Assembly (NCBI GenBank): GCA_019347595.1
Contig: JAHWLA010000012.1
Coordinates: 1 to 22,892 of the forward strand
Length of the DNA stretch: 22,892 bases
Reading direction: 5' to 3'
DNA from: Actinomycetota bacterium
GTDB lineage: Bacteria > Actinomycetota > Acidimicrobiia > Acidimicrobiales > JAHWLA01
Below the pieces are notes generated by a model. It did not search any database and was not told the DNA's origin. It was given only the letters and a program-made list of their open reading frames with translations. Both the position numbers and the translations under genes were made by a program. Below, in pieces: positions 1 through 7,281 of the stretch (within the stretch, counting starts at the first letter, position 1; each line of letters begins with the position of its first letter).

Positions 1-439
1 CGAGCGTGGTCGCACTGGGCCGGCGCGACTCGGCGGGGTGGGCGCCCAAGCGGACGTCGGTGACATCGAGGCGGGCGCCGCCCCGGCTCGCGCGGGGACC
101 GTTGGGCCACAGACGGAAGACGAGCCGATCGGTCGGCAGGTCGGGGGTGAAGCGCACGTCGACGCTGCCGACGACGACGTTGTCGTGCGGCCGTACGTCG
201 ATGCGCAGCACATAGCTCGGGCGGTCGACGGGCGCCTCGACCCGAGGTGGGATGGCGGGGCAGGACGGTGCGCCTGTGGCGACGGGAAGAGCAGTGGTCG
301 TCGTGGTCGGAGGCGCCGTGGTGGTCGTCGTGCTGGTCGTGGGCGCCGCCGTGGTGGTGGGCGTGGCTGCGTCGTCGCCCCGGGAGCAGGCGGCGAGCGC
401 GACGGCGGCGACGGCGAAGAGGGCGGCGAGGCGGCGCAT
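1..439 (-). CDS. lipoprotein, probable M1-family metallopeptidase (N-terminal part)
   Basis: The first 146 codons of a secreted lipoprotein are visible; the gene runs off the left edge. It starts at ATG 439, with a Shine-Dalgarno-like GGGAGGA nine bases upstream. The N-terminus is a classic lipoprotein signal: MRR, a hydrophobic Ala/Leu/Val stretch, then the lipobox LAAC with lipid-carrying Cys18. A Thr/Pro-rich spacer follows (about residues 26-50). Next comes a beta-rich segment with a Y-V-L-R-I-D-V start, G-S-V-D-V-R-F and LVFRLWPN, which resembles the N-terminal domain of actinobacterial M1 aminopeptidase-like lipoproteins. The catalytic HExxH region would lie outside the window, so the peptidase call is inference from the N-domain only. 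The protein would be anchored on the outer face of the cytoplasmic membrane. The start is only 21 bp from the divergent gene at 461. Confidence 0.6.
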   Translation of the reverse strand, partial: MRRLAALFAVAAVALAACSRGDDAATPTTTAAPTTSTTTTTAPPTTTTTALPVATGAPSCPAIPPRVEAPVDRPSYVLRIDVRPHDNVVVGSVDVRFTPDLPTDRLVFRLWPNGPRASRGGARLDVTDVRLGAHPAESRRPSATTL

Positions 440-445
440 CCGGCC

Positions 446-451
446 TATCCT
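446..451 (+). promoter_or_regulatory. -10-like hexamer TATCCT for the gene at 461
   Basis: TATCCT ends nine bases before ATG 461, and no Shine-Dalgarno sequence precedes that ATG. With normal -10 to start-site spacing the mRNA would carry about two bases of leader. The element lies in the 21-bp gap between two divergent genes. Confidence 0.4.
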
Positions 452-460
452 CCCAGGCCC

Positions 461-937
461 ATGGCCGGCCCCACGCTCACCCCCACGTGCGTCTGGCGCA
501 TCACGCCCGACCTGGTAGTGGCCCTCGACGACCGCTTCGGCGAGCCGGTGGACGCCTATGTCAACGGGTCACAGGTGTGGCTGCGCGACGACGGCCCCAA
601 CGGGCTGACGATCGAGTGGCGCCTACACCCGGTGGCCGGCTACCAGCGGCCCGCCGACGTGGGGACGTACGAGGTGTTCTCCGCGGTAGCGCTGGCCGTC
701 GCCACCGGCGCCACCCCGCCCGCGCCGCCGGACCAGTTGTGGGACGGCTTGGAGGCGTTCGCCGCCTATGGCGACGAGATCGAGCCTGCCGTGCTGGCGG
801 CGGCGGTCACCGAGGCGCTCGGCATCGCGCCGGACGCGTCAGGCGTGGTGGACCACGCCGCCGTCGGCGACGAATGGGAGCGCAGCGCGGGTGCGGTGTC
901 GATCCTCGACGCCCTCCTCCGCCAACTCCAACCCTAA
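461..937 (+). CDS. conserved-looking hypothetical protein, 158 aa
   Basis: A 158-residue cytoplasmic protein with no signal peptide or membrane segment. I do not recognise the family. The first part (about residues 1-75) is rich in alternating hydrophobic residues with Trp and Tyr (ITPDLVVALDD, GSQVWLRDDG, IEWRLHP), suggesting a small beta-sheet domain. The second part is Ala-rich and probably helical. The frame is open well upstream of 461, but that extension is antisense to the lipoprotein start and reads as low-complexity Arg/Gly, so ATG 461 was chosen. The chosen part has ordinary composition. It is divergent from the lipoprotein gene and ends just before a strong hairpin (943-993) facing the convergent NUDIX gene. 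Confidence 0.6.
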   Translation: MAGPTLTPTCVWRITPDLVVALDDRFGEPVDAYVNGSQVWLRDDGPNGLTIEWRLHPVAGYQRPADVGTYEVFSAVALAVATGATPPAPPDQLWDGLEAFAAYGDEIEPAVLAAAVTEALGIAPDASGVVDHAAVGDEWERSAGAVSILDALLRQLQP

Positions 938-942
938 CCCCC

Positions 943-993
943 CGTTCTGGCACCCGTTTGCGGCACATGAACCGCGAAACGGGTGCCAGAACG
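943..993. terminator. long hairpin between convergent genes (TTCTGG-ended family)
   Basis: Perfect 17-bp arms (943-959 and 977-993) begin CGTTCTGG and end CCAGAACG. The stem continues with a 4-bp GCGG/CCGC pairing after a one-base bulge, leaving an 8-nt loop at 964-971. There is no T tract on either side. It lies six bases after the stop of the plus-strand gene and eleven bases beyond the stop of the minus-strand NUDIX gene, so it can act as a bidirectional terminator. Its terminal bases match the hairpins at 19593 and 20590. Confidence 0.7.
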
Positions 994-1003
994 ATGGGTG
1001 GCG

Positions 1004-1684
1004 TCAGTCGTCGTCGCGCCACATGGGGGTGCGGGGCGGGTCGAAGGCGACGTCGACGGGCTCGCCCCGAATGGCGGCGAAGGCGGCGGGCCCCCATCGC
1101 TCGAAGCCGGCCAACGGCGACGGCAGCCGGTCCTCGGCGAACCACCCCACATCGGCGCACTCGAGCGGGTGCGCCGTGAGCTCGCCGCCCACCGCCCGGC
1201 AATGGAACACCAGCGAGTACAGCGGGATGCGGGTGAAGCCGAGGCGCAGGCCGTCCAGCACGGCGACGAGGCGCAGCGGCTCGATTTCGATACCCGTCTC
1301 CTCCCGCACCTCCTTCACCGCCACCTCGGACGCCGAGTAGCCGACATCGGCCCAGCCGGTGGGGTAGAGCCAGACGCCCGAGTCGGACCGCTGCACGAGC
1401 AGGATCTCGCCCCGCTCGTTGCCGACCACCGCGCCCACCGCCACTTTGGGGGTGACGTAGCCGGCCACGCCGTCGCCGACCGCCCGCAGCCACTCCTCCA
1501 CGAGAACCTCGGCCTCCAGCTCGTGGCCCGCAGCCACCCGCATGTCGGCCGCCACCTTCAGCACTTCCTCGAAGCGCTCCCGCTCGTACAGGCTCTCGGT
1601 GAAGCCCAAGCCGGTGCGGGCAATGGCGGCCAGCGCCTCGCTCCACCGGAGCAGGTCCTGCGCCGAGACGGGAGACGGGTCCAT
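1004..1684 (-). CDS. NUDIX hydrolase with N-terminal helper domain
   Basis: 226 residues. The C-terminal two thirds is a NUDIX domain with a Nudix box at about residues 110-132 (TGWADVGYS followed by KEVREETGI). The usual GX5E glutamate is replaced by Tyr. From memory, GWADVG with Tyr is the normal form in the subfamily that carries an extra N-terminal domain, where the substrate is a nucleoside diphosphate linked to another group. The N-terminal 70 residues (MDPSPVSAQDLLRWSEALAAI onward) fit that helper domain. The Mg-binding glutamates of REVREETG are kept. Real substrate unknown. It has its own promoter-like TAGCCT nine bases before ATG 1684, is separated from the upstream glnD gene by a strong hairpin, and is convergent with the gene at 461. 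Confidence 0.88.
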   Translation of the reverse strand: MDPSPVSAQDLLRWSEALAAIARTGLGFTESLYERERFEEVLKVAADMRVAAGHELEAEVLVEEWLRAVGDGVAGYVTPKVAVGAVVGNERGEILLVQRSDSGVWLYPTGWADVGYSASEVAVKEVREETGIEIEPLRLVAVLDGLRLGFTRIPLYSLVFHCRAVGGELTAHPLECADVGWFAEDRLPSPLAGFERWGPAAFAAIRGEPVDVAFDPPRTPMWRDDD

Positions 1685-1693
1685 CGCCCGGCG

Positions 1694-1699
1694 AGGCTA
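1694..1699 (-). promoter_or_regulatory. -10-like hexamer TAGCCT for the NUDIX gene
   Basis: On the minus strand TAGCCT is followed by nine bases and then ATG 1684. This implies a leader of about two bases. No Shine-Dalgarno sequence is visible. Confidence 0.4.
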
Positions 1700-1711
1700 G
1701 CGACCACCGCC

Positions 1712-1760
1712 CGTCCCGAGTACATAGCGTGCGGATTCCGCACGCTATGTACTCGGGACG
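1712..1760. terminator. 49-bp perfect palindrome after glnD
   Basis: Two 24-base arms (1712-1735 and 1737-1760) pair perfectly around one central T at 1736. The ends are CGTCCCGAG / CTCGGGACG and the centre contains GCGGA/TCCGC. It starts seven bases after the glnD stop codon and lies upstream of the NUDIX promoter, so it most likely terminates the amtB-glnK-glnD transcript. No U tract is present. The T/A-containing stem (TACATAG) is notable in such GC-rich DNA. Confidence 0.7.
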
Positions 1761-1766
1761 TGGGGG

Positions 1767-4058
1767 TCAGCGGCGGGTGAGGGCGTCGAGGACGGCGCGC
1801 TCCACCTCGACCAGGTGCTCTCGGTCCGTCACCTTCCGGCCCCCGCTGTCGACCACGTAGAAGGCGTCGATCACCTCGTGACCGAGGGTCGACACCTTGG
1901 CCCGTCGCACGTCGAGGTCGGCATCGGCCAGCGTGCGCGTGATCCGGTACAGCACCCCCACGCCGTCGAGCGCCCGCACCTCCACCACGGTGGCTGCATC
2001 GGTCGCGTCGTTGTCGAACGTCACCCGCGGCTCGGTCGGCAACGCCGCCGCGGGACGACGACGGGCGTACACCCGCGCCCGCTCGGCCAGTCGGGCGTCG
2101 AGCGCCAGGCGGCCGCTCAGCGCCCGCTCGATGTCGCCCTTCACACGGGTCCAGTCGGGCGCCCGCACGCCGGGGTCCAGCTCGAACACCTCGACAGCCA
2201 TGCCGTCGTCGCTGGAGGCCACCGCGGCCGATCGCACGTCGAGCCCGTGCAGCGCCAGCGACCCGGCCACGCGGGCGAACAGCCCCGGCCGGTCAGGAGC
2301 GATCACCGTGAGCCGCTCGCCGTCGACGTCGACGATCAGCCGGCGCTGTGCCATCAGCGCCTGGTGGTCGGCCGTGGGCAGCGACGTGCCGCCCGCGCCG
2401 CCGATGCCGTCGCCGCCGTCGAGGCGGTGGGCGGCGCGCGCCACCAGCTCGGCCACCAACCCCGCCTTCCACGTCCCCCACGCCGACGGGCCGGTGGCCA
2501 GGCTGTCGGCCTCGGTCAACGCCGCCAGCAATTCCAGGGTGGCGCGGTCGCCGACTTCGGCCGCCACCGTCGCCGACGTGGCCGGGTCGTCGAGGTCGCG
2601 CCGGGTGGCCACGTCGGGCAGCAGCAGGTGGAGGCGCACCATCGCCACCAGCACGTCGACATCGGTCGGCGGCAGCCCCATCCGGGCGCCGATGCGGGCG
2701 ACGACCTCCATGCCGACGGCAGTGTGGTCGCCGGGGAAGCCCTTGCCGATGTCGTGCAGCCACGCACCCAAGAGCAAGAGGTCGGGACGCGCCACCCGGT
2801 CGGTGAGCGCAGCGGCGTTGGCCGCCGCCTCGCACAGGTGCCGGTCGACGGTGAAGCGGTGGTAGGCGTTGCGCTGCGGCCGGCAGCGTACGTTGGCCCA
2901 CTCGGGCATGAGGCGGACGATCAGCCCCTTCTGGTCGAGCGCTTCGAGGATCGGCACCGCCGCGTGCCCGGCGCCCAACAGCGCGACCAACGCCTCGCGC
3001 ACGTCCGCCGGCCACGGCTCCGGCGGAGCGACCGCCTCGGCGGCCAGTCGGTCCAACGAGGGCCGCGACAAGCGCGCCCCCGTCGAGGCGGCGGCGACGC
3101 CGGCCCGCAGCACCAACGTCGGGTCGGTCGCCGGCGAGGCGTCGGCGGTGAGCACCACCTCGCCGTCGCGCAGCGCCAGCCCCGGACCGAGCGCACGGTC
3201 CTTCACCGTCTTACGAGGCCGCAGCACGCGCGCCCACGTCTCGTCGCCCGCCCACGCCACCGTGCGCGCCGCGGCCGACACGTCGGCCATCAAGGCGTCG
3301 GCGTGGCGGTAGCCGAGGTCGGCGGCCACGCCGTCCTGCTCCTGCAACAGCAACCGGTCCAGCGCCCGTTCCGCCCGTCGGTGCAACGCCACCCGCACAT
3401 GCACCAACAGGTCGTAGGCCTGGTCGACGGCGGGGTCGAAGGCGCCCGCCACCGCTGTCGTCATGGCCAGCACCCGCAGGGCGTGCACGTCGCGCAGCCC
3501 GCCCCGTCCCTCCTTCAGCTCCGGCTCCAGGAGGAAGGCCACCTCGTCGAACTCGTCGTGGCGCGCCCGCACCGAGCGGCCCAGCTCCGACAGCCATCGT
3601 CCCGACCGCTTGGCCCACTGCTCGGCCGCCTTGCGCCTCAGCTCGTCGGCCAGCCGTGCATCGCCCGCGACGAAGCGCGCATCCAGCAAACCCAACGCCG
3701 CCTTGAGGTCGTCGCCGGCGACGGCTACGGCCTCCTTGACGGTACGTACGCTGTGATCGAGCCCCACGCCCGCGTCCCAGATCGGGTACCAGATGCGGTC
3801 GGCCACCTGCTTCACGTCGCGGCGGCCGTCGTGCACCAGCACCACGTCGAGGTCGCTGAACGGGGCCAGCTCGCCCCGCCCGTAGCCGCCGACCGCCACC
3901 AACGCCACACCCGGCTCGTCATCGAGCAGCGACACCAGCCAGCGGTCGGCCGCGGCGGCGTAGGCGCGGCAGAAGGCGGGGCCCGAGAGCCCCGCCTCCT
4001 CGCACAAGGCCCGCCGCTCGGCCCGGAGGTCGACGGCCTCAGAGGGCGTCCGGGCCAC
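1767..4058 (-). CDS. glnD: [PII] uridylyltransferase / uridylyl-removing enzyme (bifunctional)
   Basis: 763 residues from GTG 4058. The enzyme adds or removes nucleotide (UMP in enterobacteria; AMP is known for the actinobacterial homologue) on the PII protein in response to nitrogen status. Domains in order: nucleotidyltransferase with GGYGRGEL at 57-64 and catalytic Asp69/Asp71 (SDLD); the LKEGRGGLRD segment at 181-190; an HD phosphohydrolase with HDIGKG at 435-440; then two ACT domains at about 583-627 and 691-750, which sense glutamine in this family. Length is somewhat below the roughly 890 residues of the E. coli enzyme, as usual for actinobacteria. GTG 4058 lies inside the 3' end of glnK (20-bp overlap) and is preceded by GGGGGAG. 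A longer reading from 4118 would overlap glnK further and shows no family similarity. Last gene of the amtB operon. Confidence 0.93.
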   Translation of the reverse strand: MARTPSEAVDLRAERRALCEEAGLSGPAFCRAYAAAADRWLVSLLDDEPGVALVAVGGYGRGELAPFSDLDVVLVHDGRRDVKQVADRIWYPIWDAGVGLDHSVRTVKEAVAVAGDDLKAALGLLDARFVAGDARLADELRRKAAEQWAKRSGRWLSELGRSVRARHDEFDEVAFLLEPELKEGRGGLRDVHALRVLAMTTAVAGAFDPAVDQAYDLLVHVRVALHRRAERALDRLLLQEQDGVAADLGYRHADALMADVSAAARTVAWAGDETWARVLRPRKTVKDRALGPGLALRDGEVVLTADASPATDPTLVLRAGVAAASTGARLSRPSLDRLAAEAVAPPEPWPADVREALVALLGAGHAAVPILEALDQKGLIVRLMPEWANVRCRPQRNAYHRFTVDRHLCEAAANAAALTDRVARPDLLLLGAWLHDIGKGFPGDHTAVGMEVVARIGARMGLPPTDVDVLVAMVRLHLLLPDVATRRDLDDPATSATVAAEVGDRATLELLAALTEADSLATGPSAWGTWKAGLVAELVARAAHRLDGGDGIGGAGGTSLPTADHQALMAQRRLIVDVDGERLTVIAPDRPGLFARVAGSLALHGLDVRSAAVASSDDGMAVEVFELDPGVRAPDWTRVKGDIERALSGRLALDARLAERARVYARRRPAAALPTEPRVTFDNDATDAATVVEVRALDGVGVLYRITRTLADADLDVRRAKVSTLGHEVIDAFYVVDSGGRKVTDREHLVEVERAVLDALTRR

Positions 4059-4377
4059 GCTCCCCCGTCCGGATGCGGGTGACGTCCTCGATGGGCGACA
4101 CCCACACTTTCCCGTCACCGATCTTGTCGGTGCGGGCGGCGGTGACGATGGCGTCGACCGTGCGGTCCACGTCCATGTCGTCCACCAGCACCTCGACCCG
4201 GACCTTGGGCACGAAGTCGACCGTGTACTCGGCCCCTCGGTACACCTCGGTGTGGCCGCGCTGGCGACCGAAGCCCTGGGCCTCGCTGACGGTCATGCCC
4301 TGCACACCGAGGGCCTTCAGGGCTGCCTTCACGTCGTCGACCTTGAAGGGCTTGACGATGGCGGTGACGAGCTTCAT
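4039..4377 (-). CDS. glnK: PII nitrogen regulatory protein
   Basis: 112 residues, the canonical PII length. The start MKLVTAIVKPFKVDDVK, the T-loop with GRQRGHTEVYRGAEY and the C-terminal signature KIGDGKVWVSPIEDVTRIRTGE are all present. Tyr51 in RGAEYTVDF is the residue modified by GlnD. PII trimers bind ATP/ADP and 2-oxoglutarate and dock onto AmtB to block ammonium uptake. The gene overlaps amtB by 4 bp (ATGA) and glnD by 20 bp, so all three are translationally coupled. The symbol glnK rather than glnB is chosen because of the amtB neighbour; the sequence alone does not separate the two. Confidence 0.96.
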   Translation of the reverse strand: MKLVTAIVKPFKVDDVKAALKALGVQGMTVSEAQGFGRQRGHTEVYRGAEYTVDFVPKVRVEVLVDDMDVDRTVDAIVTAARTDKIGDGKVWVSPIEDVTRIRTGERGPDAL

Positions 4378-5627
4378 GAACCCACCCTCCCCATGGCGAT
4401 GTCGCCGAAGTTGTAGGCCGCTTCCGCGTGCTGGGACTTGTCGAGCCCGATGTCCTCGGCGTCGTCGTCGACCCGCAGGCCGATCACCAGGTCGACGACC
4501 TTGGCGATGACGAAGGAGAGGACGCCGGAGAACAAGATGGTGGCACCCACGGCGATGAACTGGTTGACGAGCAGGTCGCTGCCGCCGCCGAACAAAAGGC
4601 CGCCGAAGGCCTCGTCGGCCAACAGGCCGAGAAGCACCGACCCGACGATGCCACCGACCAGGTGGACGCCGACCACGTCGAGCGAGTCGTCATAGCCGAG
4701 CTTCACCTTCAACTGGATGGCGAGGTAGCAGAGCACGCCGGCTGCGCCGCCGATGACGAGCGGCGCCATGCCGCTCACGAAGCCGGCGCAGGGGGTGATC
4801 GCCACCAGGCCGGCCACCGCGCCCGAGGCTGCGCCCAGGGTGGTGGCGTGGCCGTCCTTGAGCCGCTCGACGATCAGCCAGCTCAGCATGGCGGCGGCCG
4901 CGGCCAGGTGCGTGTTCATGAAGGCCTGGGCCGCCACTGCGTTGGCGCCCAGCGCCGACCCGGCGTTGAACCCGAACCAGCCGAACCACAGGATGCCCGT
5001 ACCCAGCAGGGTCCATGGCAGGTTGTGCGGGGGCATACCTTCGCCGGGCCAGCCCTTGCGCTTACCGAGCACGAGGACGAGGACCAGCGCGGCGATGCCC
5101 GCGTTTATGTGCACCACCGTGCCGCCTGCAAAGTCGAGGGCGCCGCGGTCGAACAGCCACCCGGTGGGGCTGAACACCCAGTGGGCGACGGGCGCGTACA
5201 CCAGCACCAGCCACAGCCCGAGGAACGCCACCCACGCCGCGAACTTCATGCGGTCGGCGGTGGCTCCCGTGATCAGCGCAGGCGTGATGACGGCGAACAT
5301 CATCTGGTAGGCGGCGAACACGAGGGGCGGGATGGTGAGGGCCAGGTCGCCGACGTAGCCGGGGAGCTGGAAGTCGGGGTCGGCCAGGTCCTTCAGGCCG
5401 ACGAAGTCGAAGTTGCCGATGAAGGCGCCGCCGTCGCCGAAGGCCAGGCTGAAGGCCACGACGGCCCACAGCACGCTGACGAGCCCCATGCTGAAAAAGT
5501 TCTGCATGAGCATGCCGAGGACGTTCTTGGCGCGGACCATGCCCGCGTAGAAGAACGCCAGTCCCGGCGTCATGAACAGTACGAGTGCTGCCGACGTCAG
5601 CACCCACGCGGTATTGCCGCTATCCAT
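4374..5627 (-). CDS. amtB: ammonium transporter AmtB
   Basis: 417 residues with about eleven membrane helices. It imports ammonium as a trimer in the cytoplasmic membrane. Family landmarks: GLAFFYAGMVRAKNVL at 22-37, Asp165 and His173 in DFAGGTVVHINAG, NPWTLLGT-like NLPWTLLGTGILWFGWFGFNAG around 202-224 and His322 in DVVGVHLVGGIVGS. His173 and His322 are the twin pore histidines. No cleavable signal peptide is evident before the first helix. A strong Shine-Dalgarno (AAGGGAGG) lies just upstream of ATG 5627. It is the first gene of amtB-glnK-glnD, and a GlnR-like repeat array sits 54-91 bp upstream, suggesting induction under nitrogen limitation. Confidence 0.96.
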   Translation of the reverse strand: MDSGNTAWVLTSAALVLFMTPGLAFFYAGMVRAKNVLGMLMQNFFSMGLVSVLWAVVAFSLAFGDGGAFIGNFDFVGLKDLADPDFQLPGYVGDLALTIPPLVFAAYQMMFAVITPALITGATADRMKFAAWVAFLGLWLVLVYAPVAHWVFSPTGWLFDRGALDFAGGTVVHINAGIAALVLVLVLGKRKGWPGEGMPPHNLPWTLLGTGILWFGWFGFNAGSALGANAVAAQAFMNTHLAAAAAMLSWLIVERLKDGHATTLGAASGAVAGLVAITPCAGFVSGMAPLVIGGAAGVLCYLAIQLKVKLGYDDSLDVVGVHLVGGIVGSVLLGLLADEAFGGLLFGGGSDLLVNQFIAVGATILFSGVLSFVIAKVVDLVIGLRVDDDAEDIGLDKSQHAEAAYNFGDIAMGRVGS

Positions 5628-5680
5628 CGCCCTCCCTTTCCGAGAGACACAAGGTCAGGGCGTCAGCATCGCGACAGGGT

Positions 5681-5718
5681 GTTTCGCAACCGTTCTCGAA
5701 ATGTTTCGAACGGGTGAA
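5681..5718. promoter_or_regulatory. candidate GlnR-type operator upstream of amtB
   Basis: On the plus strand four pentamers lie on an exact 11-bp grid: GTTTC at 5681, GTTCT at 5692, GTTTC at 5703 and GTGAA at 5714. On the minus strand the two perfect ones read GAAAC. The actinobacterial GlnR operator is an alternation of GTNAC and GAAAC boxes with 6-bp spacers, exactly this period. The GTTTC boxes match fully, GTGAA matches GTNAC in four of five bases, and GTTCT matches weakly. Position 54-91 bp upstream of the amtB start fits an activator site. No GlnR gene is in the window. Confidence 0.5.
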
Positions 5719-5722
5719 CTGA

Positions 5723-7072
5723 TCAAGCGCCTCCGGAGACCAGCTCGGCGGCCTTGCGGGCGGCGACCAGCACCGGGTCCCACACCGGTGAGAACGGCGG
5801 CGCGTACGACAGGTCGAGCGCCGTCATCTGCTCGACCGTCATCCCCGCGGTGAGCGCCGTGGCGACGATGTCCACCCGTTTGGCCGCTCCCTCGGTGCCG
5901 ATGAGCTGGGCGCCGAGCAACCGGCCCGAGCGCTTCTCGGCCAGCATCTTCACCACGATGCGCCCCGACTTGGCGAGGTACCCGGCGCGGGTCGTGGACG
6001 TGATGCGGGCGACGACGTAGCCGAGGCCCGCGGCCGTCGCCTCCCGCTCGGTGAGGCCCGTGCGGGCGATCTCGGTGCCGCACAGCTTGGTGGCCGCCGT
6101 TCCGACCACGCCGGGGAAGGTGGCGTAGCCGCCGCCGATGTTGACGCCCGCCACCCGCGCCTGCTTGTTGGCGTGCGTGCCGAGCGGGATGTGGACCGGC
6201 CGGCGGGAGACGAGGTGGAAGGACTCGGCGCAGTCGCCCGCCGCCCACACGCCGTCGACCGACGTGCGCTGGCGGGGGTCGACGCGCACGGCGCCCTTCA
6301 CGCCCGTCGCCACGCCCGCATCGGCGGCGAGACCGCTGTTGGGCACGACGCCGAGGCCGAGCACGACGAGGTCGGCGTGCACCGGCCCGTTCTCGGTGAC
6401 GACGGCCTTCTCCTCGAACGCCACCACGGCCTCGCCGCACCGCACGGTGATGCCCTCGCTGCGCATGGCCTCGCTGACGATCCCGCCCATGTCGGGGTCC
6501 AAGGTCGACATCACCTCGGAGTCGCGCTCGACGATCGTCACGTTGAGCCCCCGGCGCACGAACGCCTCCGCCATCTCCAGGCCGATGTAGCCGCCGCCCA
6601 CCACCACGATGTCGCGGCAGTCCTTCTCCTGCGCGTCGGCGAGGAGGTGGTCGGCGTCCTCCAGCGTCTGCACGCCGTGGATGTGCGGGAGCTCGACGCC
6701 CGGCAGGTCGGGCCGCAACGGGACAGCCCCGAGTCCGAGGTGCAGCGTGTCGAAGCCTGTGGTGTACGTGCGGCCGTGCTCGTGGTCGCGCACCTCGACG
6801 GTCCGCTTGGCGACGTCGATCCCGGTCACCTCGTGGCGTGTTCGCACGTCGATCAGGTGCTTGTCGCGGAACTGCTGCGGCGTGCGCACCACCAAGTCGT
6901 CGAGCTCGCCCACCTCGCCGCCCACCAGGTAGGGGATGCCGCACGCGCTGTAGCTCGTCCACCGCCCTTTCTCCAGGGCGATGATCTCCATGTCAGGACG
7001 CCGGCGGCGGGCCTCGGTGGCAGCCGCCATGCCCCCGGCGTCGCCCCCGACCACGATCAGTCGTTCGGCCAT
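5723..7072 (-). CDS. FAD-dependent pyridine nucleotide-disulfide oxidoreductase (CoA-disulfide reductase / NADH oxidase-like)
   Basis: 449 residues. N-terminal FAD-binding motif VVGGDAGGMAAA (residues 7-18), then Cys44 in YSACGIPYLVGG. That single redox cysteine is typical of CoA-disulfide reductases, NADH oxidases/peroxidases and polysulfide reductases rather than the CxxxxC of glutathione reductase. An NAD(P)H-binding Rossmann motif VVVGGGYIGLEMAEA follows near 150-165. WAAGDCAES is the second FAD motif, and the C-terminal third is the dimerisation domain. Substrate (CoA disulfide, oxygen, peroxide or polysulfide) cannot be assigned from sequence. The frame is open further upstream but that part is antisense to the small gene at 7094; ATG 7072 is directly followed by the FAD motif and preceded by a -10-like TATGGT. 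It ends upstream of the amtB regulatory region. Confidence 0.9.
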   Translation of the reverse strand: MAERLIVVGGDAGGMAAATEARRRRPDMEIIALEKGRWTSYSACGIPYLVGGEVGELDDLVVRTPQQFRDKHLIDVRTRHEVTGIDVAKRTVEVRDHEHGRTYTTGFDTLHLGLGAVPLRPDLPGVELPHIHGVQTLEDADHLLADAQEKDCRDIVVVGGGYIGLEMAEAFVRRGLNVTIVERDSEVMSTLDPDMGGIVSEAMRSEGITVRCGEAVVAFEEKAVVTENGPVHADLVVLGLGVVPNSGLAADAGVATGVKGAVRVDPRQRTSVDGVWAAGDCAESFHLVSRRPVHIPLGTHANKQARVAGVNIGGGYATFPGVVGTAATKLCGTEIARTGLTEREATAAGLGYVVARITSTTRAGYLAKSGRIVVKMLAEKRSGRLLGAQLIGTEGAAKRVDIVATALTAGMTVEQMTALDLSYAPPFSPVWDPVLVAARKAAELVSGGA

Positions 7073-7080
7073 CGGCCCCG

Positions 7081-7087
7081 TACCATA
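7081..7087. promoter_or_regulatory. symmetric divergent -10 element shared by two genes
   Basis: The heptamer TACCATA gives TACCAT on the plus strand (7 nt before ATG 7094) and TATGGT on the minus strand (9 nt before ATG 7072). Both fit the TANNNT core of a -10 box. The two coding starts are only 21 bp apart and no other promoter fits the gap. Each transcript would be leaderless or carry about two leader bases. Confidence 0.5.
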
Positions 7088-7093
7088 GGGGCC

Positions 7094-7279
7094 ATGGCGG
7101 TGCGGAAGGACTGTCGGCACTACGTGCAGCGCACGGCCTCCCAGTTCGAGGTGGTCGAGCGGTGCCGCCTCGACGTGTCCGAGCTCGACCCCTTCGCCTG
7201 CCCCGAGGGGTGCCTGTTCTTCGAGCCCCGCAAGGTGGCCGACCAGGGGTGGACCGTCGACCCCCGCCGGCGCGACTGA
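7094..7279 (+). CDS. small four-cysteine protein, 61 aa
   Basis: A 61-residue basic protein with four cysteines: Cys7 (DCRHY), Cys24 (ERCRL), and Cys36/Cys40 (CPEGC). The arrangement suggests a small zinc-binding or iron-binding knuckle, but no known family is recognised. It ends with RKVADQGWTVDPRRRD. Support for it being real: a -10-like TACCAT seven bases before ATG 7094 (leaderless arrangement), a stop that precedes the convergent gene's stop by only two bases, and a sequence composition unlike random antisense. It is divergent from the disulfide oxidoreductase and may share its promoter, so a redox or metal-linked role is possible but is inference. Confidence 0.65.
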   Translation: MAVRKDCRHYVQRTASQFEVVERCRLDVSELDPFACPEGCLFFEPRKVADQGWTVDPRRRD

Positions 7280-7281
7280 GG

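Noticed and set aside
1712..1760. Member of the TTCTGG-ended hairpin family
   Set aside because: It is a perfect palindrome but its ends are CGTCCCGAG, not TTCTGG; treated as an ordinary terminator.
1815..4082. Long plus-strand open frame (755 codons) opposite glnD
   Set aside because: It is antisense to a fully convincing glnD with all domains in order; its translation is His/Arg/Gln-rich with no domain pattern, the usual shadow of high-GC coding DNA.
4428..5717. Long plus-strand open frame opposite amtB
   Set aside because: Antisense shadow of AmtB; translation is low complexity and has no start context.
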